From Angelobacter sp036557225 (GTDB taxonomy: Bacteria; Acidobacteriota; Terriglobia; Terriglobales; Acidobacteriaceae), in contig DATBHX010000116.1 in assembly GCA_036557225.1 (NCBI GenBank), positions 1 through 46,228 of the forward strand: 46,228 nucleotides of DNA, in the 5' to 3' direction. The position numbers and the translations under genes were made by a program. Shown here one piece after another: positions 40,573-46,228 of the stretch. Numbering within the stretch: position 1 is the stretch's first letter; every line of letters begins with the position of its first letter. Under the pieces are notes generated by a model. That model worked only from the letters and a program-made list of their open reading frames with translations, was not told the DNA's origin and did not search any database.

Positions 40573-42972
40573 CTATTCGTGCCGGAGCGATTTCATCGGA
40601 TCGGTAGCGGCTGCACGGCGAGCTGGTATCCAGGTGGCAATCAACGCCACGGTCACGAAAACCAGGGGAATCATGGCAAAGGTCACGGGATCGAGAGGAC
40701 TGGTTTCATAAAGGTAGCTCTTGAAGAGCTGTGTGGTTCCCAGCGCCAGAAGCATGCCGCACAAGACGCCGGCAGTCACCACAAGGACTGCGCGAAAGAG
40801 AATGATTCGCTTGACATCGCCGGGACTCGCGCCCAGGGCCATGCGAATGCCAATCTCACGGATTCTCCAACTGACAAGATAGACATTCATGCCATAGATG
40901 CCCATCATTCCCAGAAGCAACGCGATCGAAGAGAACAGCACGAGCAGCACAAGCACCGAATGGGTTGCCGAAGTGGAGGTTGCGACGGCTTGTTGGATCG
41001 TCTCGATGTTGCTCACCGAGGCGGAGCGGTCCAACGCAGCCACTGAGCTGCGAATCTGTTCGCTCATCGTGCCGGTGTTTCCTGACGTCCGTAGCACAAG
41101 CGTCATGACAGGGCGCGCATTCGCTTTCCCGAATGGGACATAGACTTCGAAACCGCCTTCCGTTTCAAGCGCTGCATGCCTGGTATCGCCGACAACGCCC
41201 ACGATGATCCTTGTGTCACGGTCAGCAACGGACGTGATGTGCTTTCCTGTAGCGTCCAGCTCCGGCCAAAAACGCCGCGCCACAGCCGCGTTGACAATGA
41301 TCACACCGTTTGTGGCAGACAGGTCGGCATCGGCAAAAGTTCGCCCGGCAATCAAGGGAATCCCCATTGCCTTGAAGTAGTCCGGCGAGACGATGTGCTC
41401 CACGCCCTGCGGCAGCGCATCACGTGGACCGCGTTGATGACCTTCCGCGTCAAAGCCGAACCAGACATTCCCCCCGTGCAAGACCGGCTGGTTGACCACC
41501 GCCGCCGCTTCCACCTGTGGTTCACCGCGCATGTTGGCGACCAGCGCATTTACAAAAGCTTCGCATCTTCCGGGAGTCTTGCAGGCAGTCTTGTTGAGAG
41601 CTACCTTGGCGAAGACGACGCTCGTAGTCCGGTACCCGGGATCGGTTTGCAGCAACTTCCAGAAGCTGCGGGCCATGACACCCGCCCCGGCGACAATCAC
41701 CACCGCCAATGCCACCTGGCCGATAACCAGCCACGATAGGAATTTCGTATTCACAGGCGCCGCGGAGGCGCTGCCCTGAGTCTCTTTGAGTCCCTTCTCT
41801 ACATCCTGAGAAAGAGCGAATGCCGGTACCGGTCCCATCATCAACCCCACCAGCATTGACAGTGCGAGAGTGAACAGCAAGACGACCGGGTTGAGTTGTG
41901 CGTCTGCGAGACGCGGCGTGTCCAGGGGCAGGATCTCTTTCAGAAAACGCACGCCGAGCCATCCGACTCCTGTTCCTAAAACGCCGCCGCACAAGGCCAG
42001 CAGCACACCCTCAGTCAGGAACTGCTGCAGCAGTCTCATTCGGCTCGCGCCCATGGCACGTCGAATGGCGACTTCTTTTCGCCGCGCGGCGGCCCGGCCC
42101 AGCAACAAGCTGGCAATATTGCCGCAGGCAATAAGCAACACCAGTCCCACTGTTCCGAAGAGAAGCAGCAGGCGCGGACGAATATTGCCCTGAACCAGTT
42201 GTTGGATGGGCACGATTTCGATCTTCAGTCCGAAGTCCTTGGGCATCGACCAGGGGAACATCGTATTGAGGTGAGGCTGTAAAATCGTAAGCTCAGACAA
42301 CGCGGTGGAAGGAGATACTCCCGGTTTCAATCTGCCGAAGATGGATAGATTCTGCGCCGCCCACAGGTCTATTGAATTGCCCGGCTTTACCGGGTTGGGT
42401 ATCCACAATTGCGTCCGTTCGGCGGGAAAACGAAACTGGGGCGGCATGACGCCGACAACCTGCCGGGGAATATCTTCGACTTCAATTGTCTTGCCGATCA
42501 CCTTTGGATCGCCGCCAAAGTTCTGTCGCCACAGGGAATCGCTGAGCACTACTTTGCGGTCCTGGCCAAAGATATCTTCACCGCTCATGAAGGTGCGGCC
42601 CAACGCCGGCTTCACGCCTAAAGTGTCAAAGAAATTCGCGGAGACATAGGTCACAGAGATGCGAGAGGATTCGTCTTGCCTGGTGAGGTTTACCTCCTCA
42701 TCCCGCGTATAGCCGGCCAGGCTCTCGAATGACGATGACTGATCGCGCAAAGCGAGCAGCCAACCTTTCGGAAACACCGTCTTCGTAATCTGTACCACTT
42801 GTTGCGGCTGTCGAAAAGGCAGGGACCGCATGATCATCGCTTGAATCAAGCTGAAGACCGCAGTGTTGGGTCCGATGCCGATGGCCAGTGTCAACAACGC
42901 AAGCAGCGTCATTCCGGGCCGCTTGCTGGCTTGCTTGATTGCTACGCGAAGATCTTGCGCGATTCGATTCAT
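40573..42972 (-). CDS. MacB/FtsX-type ABC transporter permease (ADOP-like)
   Basis: The 799-residue product is a double FtsX permease with no ATPase domain. The N-terminal helix (TLLALLTLAIGIGPNTAVFS) is followed by a periplasmic MacB-core domain (ISVTYVSANFFDTLGVKPAL; GRTFMSGEDIFGQDRKVVLS) and three more membrane helices (about residues 265-410). A second periplasmic domain follows (HIVSPDYFKAMGIPLIAGRT) and helices end the protein (IALLLGMMGIYGMNVYLVSW, near 700). This layout is the acidobacterial ADOP family, thought to export substrates or act in stress responses; the substrate is unknown. The frame opens at 43041, but MNRIAQDLRVAIKQASKRPG at 42972 is the family start. No partner ATPase is adjacent. 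Confidence 0.92.
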   Translation of the reverse strand: MNRIAQDLRVAIKQASKRPGMTLLALLTLAIGIGPNTAVFSLIQAMIMRSLPFRQPQQVVQITKTVFPKGWLLALRDQSSSFESLAGYTRDEEVNLTRQDESSRISVTYVSANFFDTLGVKPALGRTFMSGEDIFGQDRKVVLSDSLWRQNFGGDPKVIGKTIEVEDIPRQVVGVMPPQFRFPAERTQLWIPNPVKPGNSIDLWAAQNLSIFGRLKPGVSPSTALSELTILQPHLNTMFPWSMPKDFGLKIEIVPIQQLVQGNIRPRLLLLFGTVGLVLLIACGNIASLLLGRAAARRKEVAIRRAMGASRMRLLQQFLTEGVLLALCGGVLGTGVGWLGVRFLKEILPLDTPRLADAQLNPVVLLFTLALSMLVGLMMGPVPAFALSQDVEKGLKETQGSASAAPVNTKFLSWLVIGQVALAVVIVAGAGVMARSFWKLLQTDPGYRTTSVVFAKVALNKTACKTPGRCEAFVNALVANMRGEPQVEAAAVVNQPVLHGGNVWFGFDAEGHQRGPRDALPQGVEHIVSPDYFKAMGIPLIAGRTFADADLSATNGVIIVNAAVARRFWPELDATGKHITSVADRDTRIIVGVVGDTRHAALETEGGFEVYVPFGKANARPVMTLVLRTSGNTGTMSEQIRSSVAALDRSASVSNIETIQQAVATSTSATHSVLVLLVLFSSIALLLGMMGIYGMNVYLVSWRIREIGIRMALGASPGDVKRIILFRAVLVVTAGVLCGMLLALGTTQLFKSYLYETSPLDPVTFAMIPLVFVTVALIATWIPARRAAATDPMKSLRHE

Positions 42973-43324
42973 GACCGACTTCTCTTGCTTGATGTTAGGC
43001 CAATGACAATCGCGAGCGATTCTAGCACAAGCAATCAACATCCTATCTTTGCTATTAGCAGTTAGACATTTAGACTTCCCAATTCGGGAAGTTGAAAGTT
43101 TTTTTTATTGATGTCACTTACTATTTCGTTGACTCGCAGCAATTCGCTCTGCTATCCCTGTCGTGGTTACCAATTGGCATCGCGAACAGACTATGTCAAC
43201 AGCCTGTTCCACTATCGATGATCCACAGGACAGCTGCTCTGGGCCCTACCTTGCGGCATACCTCATTACCTAGTCTGCCGCTTTCCAACAACCGTACCTA
43301 GAACAAACAGAAAGAGACAAGACC
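42973..43324. other. Intergenic region with an orphan hairpin plus T-tract
   Basis: No gene is evident in this 350-base region. Around 43050-43060 is another CTATTAGCAGTTAG-type low-complexity phrase. At 43074-43106 is a hairpin followed by eight T (entered separately). The downstream half precedes the GTQ-repeat protein and must hold its promoter; no clear consensus is seen. Confidence 0.45.
43074..43106 (+). terminator. Terminator-like hairpin with no obvious gene upstream
   Basis: ACTTCCC-AATTC-GGGAAGT forms a perfect 7-bp stem, followed six bases later by a run of eight T (43099-43106) on the plus strand. The nearest plus-strand gene ends at 40454, so it may end an unannotated small RNA or antisense transcript. 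Confidence 0.5.
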
Positions 43325-43555
43325 ATGAAAAACGTTATAAGACTAGCTGTATTTAGCTTTGCCCTCGTGAGCGGAGCTGGCGCCAACCTATACCTTGATT
43401 CCAATGCCCACCTCAACGGCGCGAACCAAGGCACCCAGACTGACGGCAACCAGGGCAATCAGGGCACCCAGGGTACTCAAGGTACACAGGGCACTCAAGG
43501 CACACAGGGCACACAGGGCACACAGACCGGCGGCGGCGGCATCAGCGCGGCTTAA
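43325..43555 (+). CDS. Secreted low-complexity protein with GTQ repeats (76 aa)
   Basis: The product has a signal-like N-terminus (MKNVIRLAVFSFALVSGAGA), then a polar segment (NLYLDSNAHLNGANQGTQTD) and about seven GTQ triplets, ending in a Gly-rich tail (GGGGISAA). No family recognised. GGCACACAG-type nine-base units encode the repeats, so slippage could vary their number. The ATG at 43325 has GAAAGAGACAAGACC before it. It ends near a GC hairpin (43577-43601) and the hydroxylase gene. Confidence 0.55.
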   Translation: MKNVIRLAVFSFALVSGAGANLYLDSNAHLNGANQGTQTDGNQGNQGTQGTQGTQGTQGTQGTQGTQTGGGGISAA

Positions 43556-43576
43556 GGTTTGGCAAATAATCTGAAC

Positions 43577-43601
43577 GGGCCGGCGTAGATATCGCCGGCC
43601 C
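43577..43601 (+). terminator. GC-rich hairpin between the GTQ-repeat and hydroxylase genes
   Basis: GGGCCGGCG and CGCCGGCCC, separated by 7 bases, form a perfect 9-bp stem. There is no T-tract, and GTAAGGTGGTAG, the ribosome binding site of the next gene, follows soon after. It may be an attenuator or a stabilising element. Confidence 0.45.
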
Positions 43602-43641
43602 ATGGTAAGGCACTCTTCCGTATTGCCGTAAGGTGGTAGCC

Positions 43642-44652
43642 ATGTCTTTCTCGATCCATGACCTGCTTCGCCTCCTGTATTCCTCCGTAACATCGCTCTT
43701 CGCTCCCGGCTCTGAAACCTATTGGATCTTCCTCATCACTGGTGTGTTCGTCATGGCGTTCGCCTACGCCAAATATCACATGGAGACGTCGCGATTTTCC
43801 CTCATTGCCTTCATTCGCTTCGTTTTTCCGCTCAAGATGCTCAAGCACCGCTCGGTGCGGATTGATTTTGAGATGTGTTTTCTCAACTTTTTCTATGGCG
43901 CGCGTGTCTCCGGCGCCGTACTCAAATACGTCCCCGATCTTGGCGTGGGCTGGAAGCATGTGTTTTCCAGCATCCTGTGGCAGCACCATCTGAGCCGGCA
44001 CTACTTGTACTATGTTCCCGATATCCTGTTTACGGTTGCGGTTTTCATGGTTGCCGATTTTGCCTTCTATCTGGTGCACGTGGCTTTTCACCGGATCCCA
44101 GTGCTGTGGGAGATACACAAGGTGCATCATTCCGCAGAGGCAATCAATCCCATGACGTCGTACCGTGGCCATCCTTTGAACTTGCTGTCCACGCAAATTA
44201 TGACCAAGTTGTTGATTGATGTACTCAGGGGCATGTTCGGAGCCCTGTATCCCGATATGGGAGTGTCTGAGCTCGCGTTCCGAGGCGTCAATATCCTGCT
44301 CTTTAGCTATAACATTGTAGGCGGCTATTTGAGACATTCCTCCGTGTGGCTTCACTTTGGCAGAAGACTCAACTTCATTGTCTTAACCCCCGCCCATCAC
44401 CAGATTCATCATAGCGAGGACCCGAAGCACTGGGGTAAGAACCTGGGAGGTGCTCTCTCAATCTGGGATTGGGCTGGGGGGACCCTCTATATACCAGACA
44501 AAAAAGAAAACCTTTCCTATGGTCTTGCTGATGCCGAGGAGAATCGCGAGTTCAACCGCTCGGTCATTGCCCTCTACTATCTGCCCTTTATCAATATCTG
44601 GAAGCGGCATTTGATGCCTTGGTTCCACAGCCTCCGGATCAAGGCCATTTGA
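43642..44652 (+). CDS. Sterol desaturase/fatty acid hydroxylase family membrane protein
   Basis: The 336-residue protein has several hydrophobic helices (ETYWIFLITGVFVMAFAYAK; ILFTVAVFMVADFAFYLVHV) and the diiron His boxes of the fatty acid hydroxylase superfamily: HVAFHRIP, HKVHHSAEAINPMTSYRGHP and PAHHQIHHSEDPKHWGKNLG. The family hydroxylates or desaturates acyl chains or sterol-like substrates at the membrane; the substrate is unknown. The ATG at 43642 has AAGGTGG before it; an in-frame GTG at 43633 is less likely. It is 17 bases from the signal peptidase gene on the same strand. Confidence 0.92.
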   Translation: MSFSIHDLLRLLYSSVTSLFAPGSETYWIFLITGVFVMAFAYAKYHMETSRFSLIAFIRFVFPLKMLKHRSVRIDFEMCFLNFFYGARVSGAVLKYVPDLGVGWKHVFSSILWQHHLSRHYLYYVPDILFTVAVFMVADFAFYLVHVAFHRIPVLWEIHKVHHSAEAINPMTSYRGHPLNLLSTQIMTKLLIDVLRGMFGALYPDMGVSELAFRGVNILLFSYNIVGGYLRHSSVWLHFGRRLNFIVLTPAHHQIHHSEDPKHWGKNLGGALSIWDWAGGTLYIPDKKENLSYGLADAEENREFNRSVIALYYLPFINIWKRHLMPWFHSLRIKAI

Positions 44653-44669
44653 AAGAGGGACCGTTGCCA

Positions 44670-45194
44670 ATGCCAAATGACTTTGCACACAAAAAAGAAA
44701 AGCGCAGCTGGGGCGTCAACGTGGCCTGGATTTTTCTGTTGATTCTGATTGCGGCGTTCGTCTTCGGGCGCTCGTTCCTTTACCCGGCCTACGTCCAGGG
44801 CAACAGTATGGCTCCGGACATTCAGGCAGGCGAACGGTTGCTGGTGTATCCAGTGCATCGTCCGCAACGCGGCGATGTCGTGATCGTGCGCGAGGCGCCG
44901 CGTGACCACTACTACGTAAAGCGCGTGATCGCTACGGGCGGGGACCAGCTGCGAATCGACCGGGGGGTCGTTTTTGTCAACAGACGCGCCATCGACGAAC
45001 CGTACATCGGCGCGGGGATGCGCAGCACCGATTCGTTTGCCGAGATTACAGTGCCCGCCGATAGCTGTTTCGTCATGAGCGACAACCGCTGGGTGCTCGA
45101 GGATAGCCGTGAGTTTGGCTCCATTAAGTATTCATGGATCGAAGGCAAAGTGTGGGGAGTGTACTGGCCTCTTCACAGCCGACGGCTGATGTGA
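44670..45194 (+). CDS. lepB: Type I signal peptidase
   Basis: LepB cleaves signal peptides of exported proteins at the outer face of the inner membrane. The 174-residue product has one N-terminal membrane helix (NVAWIFLLILIAAFVFGRSF), the catalytic Ser in GNSMAPDIQAGERLLV, the catalytic Lys in DHYYVKRVIATGGDQLRI and the box E region SDNRWVLEDSREFGSIKYSW. It is shorter than E. coli LepB, like many bacterial forms. The open frame begins at 44619 but MPNDFAHKKEKRSWG at 44670 suits the family; GAGGGA stands upstream. The gene lies next to a hydroxylase gene, in the same direction. Confidence 0.94.
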   Translation: MPNDFAHKKEKRSWGVNVAWIFLLILIAAFVFGRSFLYPAYVQGNSMAPDIQAGERLLVYPVHRPQRGDVVIVREAPRDHYYVKRVIATGGDQLRIDRGVVFVNRRAIDEPYIGAGMRSTDSFAEITVPADSCFVMSDNRWVLEDSREFGSIKYSWIEGKVWGVYWPLHSRRLM

Positions 45195-46012
45195 AACCAA
45201 ATCTTGCCACACGTACAAGTCTTACCTTTTGTGCTGCTTTTCGCAGGCTCGGGGAATGTTTCGCCACTTTAACTGGATCTCAACTGCCGGCCCCTCCTGG
45301 ATCACGGCAAACCGGAAGTTATCGTCGTTTGAGGAAAGTGTTCGCTTGGTAACGTAAAAAAATATAGTACATGGCGGAGAGGGAGGGATTCTACCTACCC
45401 TCATTTTTGCAAATCTCTGATTCTCAAGGAACATAGCCTCAAATAGGCATGAATACAGGGGATTCTTTCCTTTCCGCCCTTTCCCCTGTTTTCCGCCCAG
45501 GCCGCCTAGTAGAACCAATTTCTACGTTTTATGGACAGGATGGACAGGAAGAATTATTTGCTTTTAGCAGATCGTGTGAATGGGCAAAAGACATCTTCGG
45601 ATCAGCACCCGCGAGGCGTTCACGGAATTGTTCAAGTGACCTGAATCACTCGGGAGCTATGGAAGATTCTTCCGGTCATCGCACCTCGAACATGCCAATC
45701 TATCCTTTTGATGGAAGCACTATACATCGGGCCCAACGATCAAGTTCTGGGAAGAACAGCAGAGTGAAGTTCTACAACTGGCTTAATCCTGGTTCAGCAT
45801 CAGCACTTTCAGCACTCAAATCTTCCGGAGGGATATAACACTTTCCAAATCGTGGAGATCTCGACCAAGCCGTACTACGTCGAGCGGTGTGCCGGATTCA
45901 ATCTAAACCGACCATGTTGACGGATGCTTTCCGCCGGGAGCAATGTTTTACGTTTCTTTAGGATTCTGCGATAGGATGAAATCGAGCCGGAATTAAATGC
46001 CGCTTTGCACAA
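45195..46012. other. Gene-poor 820-base region
   Basis: No gene is convincing. A phrase TTTATGGACAGGATGGACAG (about 45527-45546) resembles a common intergenic repeat. A 129-codon plus-strand frame (45449-45838) has poor composition. A 34-codon frame starting at about 45545 (DRVNGQKTSSDQHPRGVHGI inside) looks slightly more protein-like, perhaps a remnant. Nothing further is assigned. Confidence 0.35.
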
Positions 46013-46228
46013 ATGCGAGAATTGCCACCACCATCGAATCGCGAAGCCGATAAAAAAGATCACCTCCCCATTCCCGAACTCCGGGAACAGGTTCAGGTTT
46101 TCATTGGCAGGCTCGTCGCGGAGATGTTCCCCTCCAGTCATTTAACGGGATCAACCGAAGACGCTTTCCTAGATCTGGGACTCTTTCGATTTCACAAAAA
46201 GGATTGCGTAAGAACAACTGCTCTTGGC
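46013..46228 (+). CDS. Possible N-terminus of an unknown protein, cut by window edge
   Basis: From an ATG at 46013 an open frame runs to the end of the window (72 codons). It reads MRELPPPSNREADKKDHLPI and PELREQVQVFIGRLVAEMF, which has the look of a real amphipathic helix, then a Ser/Thr stretch. No ribosome binding site is strong, and no family is recognised. A frame on the other strand also covers these bases, so the call is weak. Confidence 0.3.
   Translation, partial: MRELPPPSNREADKKDHLPIPELREQVQVFIGRLVAEMFPSSHLTGSTEDAFLDLGLFRFHKKDCVRTTALG

Noticed and set aside
43430..43530. Tandem nine-base repeats that could be taken for a CRISPR-like array
   Set aside because: The units are too short, have no spacers and are in frame with a small coding sequence.
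45449..45838. Plus-strand frame of 129 codons after lepB
   Set aside because: High Ser/Arg content, part of a known repeat phrase inside, and no ribosome binding site.

Overview
The window looks like a stretch of chromosome from a soil-type Acidobacteriota (Koribacter/Acidobacteriaceae-like). This is an inference. It rests on the moderately high GC, the long MacB/FtsX-type permease, the secreted proteins built of bacterial Ig-like repeats, and many short interspersed intergenic repeats. No rRNA, complete tRNA, CRISPR array, prophage or intact insertion sequence is visible, so this is mostly ordinary core chromosome with small accessory pockets.

Layout. 1-4 kb: kdsA (cut by the window edge) and pyrG, then a minus-strand run with a small unknown protein, pgsA, and a GvpG-like gene preceded by a broken GvpG-like copy. 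4-7 kb: a dual-specificity phosphatase, a HipA-like kinase overlapping a DUF3037-type gene, and a small membrane protein. 7-13 kb: a secreted trypsin-like lipoprotein, then a two-gene unit of a secreted 259-aa protein and a 1009-aa Ig-like protein. 13-27 kb: genes for a complete 2-oxoacid dehydrogenase system are dispersed on the minus strand: E3 (lpd), lipB, E1-alpha, E1-beta and E2. They are interleaved with YHS, PilZ, iron-permease-like, EVE and Imm50-like genes and two plus-strand hydrolases. 27-30 kb: two GlsB/YeaQ-type small membrane proteins, a DUF1801 protein and a CHASE3-like membrane protein. 29.5-34 kb: an unusual minus-strand group of a four-helix membrane protein, an ECF-like sigma factor and a HEAT-repeat protein that overlaps the sigma gene. 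34-36 kb: a His-rich 108-aa protein and hemB with a low-complexity insertion. 36-40.5 kb: a strongly folding intergenic RNA candidate, mutS2, a coupled small protein and a metallophosphoesterase. 40.5-46 kb: a MacB-like permease, a secreted GTQ-repeat protein, a fatty-acid/sterol hydroxylase, a type I signal peptidase and a gene-poor end.

How the genes fit together. The E1-alpha/E1-beta/E2/E3 set with lipB supplies both the enzyme complex and the octanoyl transfer step that starts lipoylation of E2. The most promising poorly described units are the membrane protein/sigma/HEAT operon, the folded RNA upstream of mutS2, the Imm50-like gene inside the E1 operon, the orphan GvpG-like genes beside pgsA, and the His-rich protein. 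All functions are inferred from recognised motifs in the translations; no searches were run.
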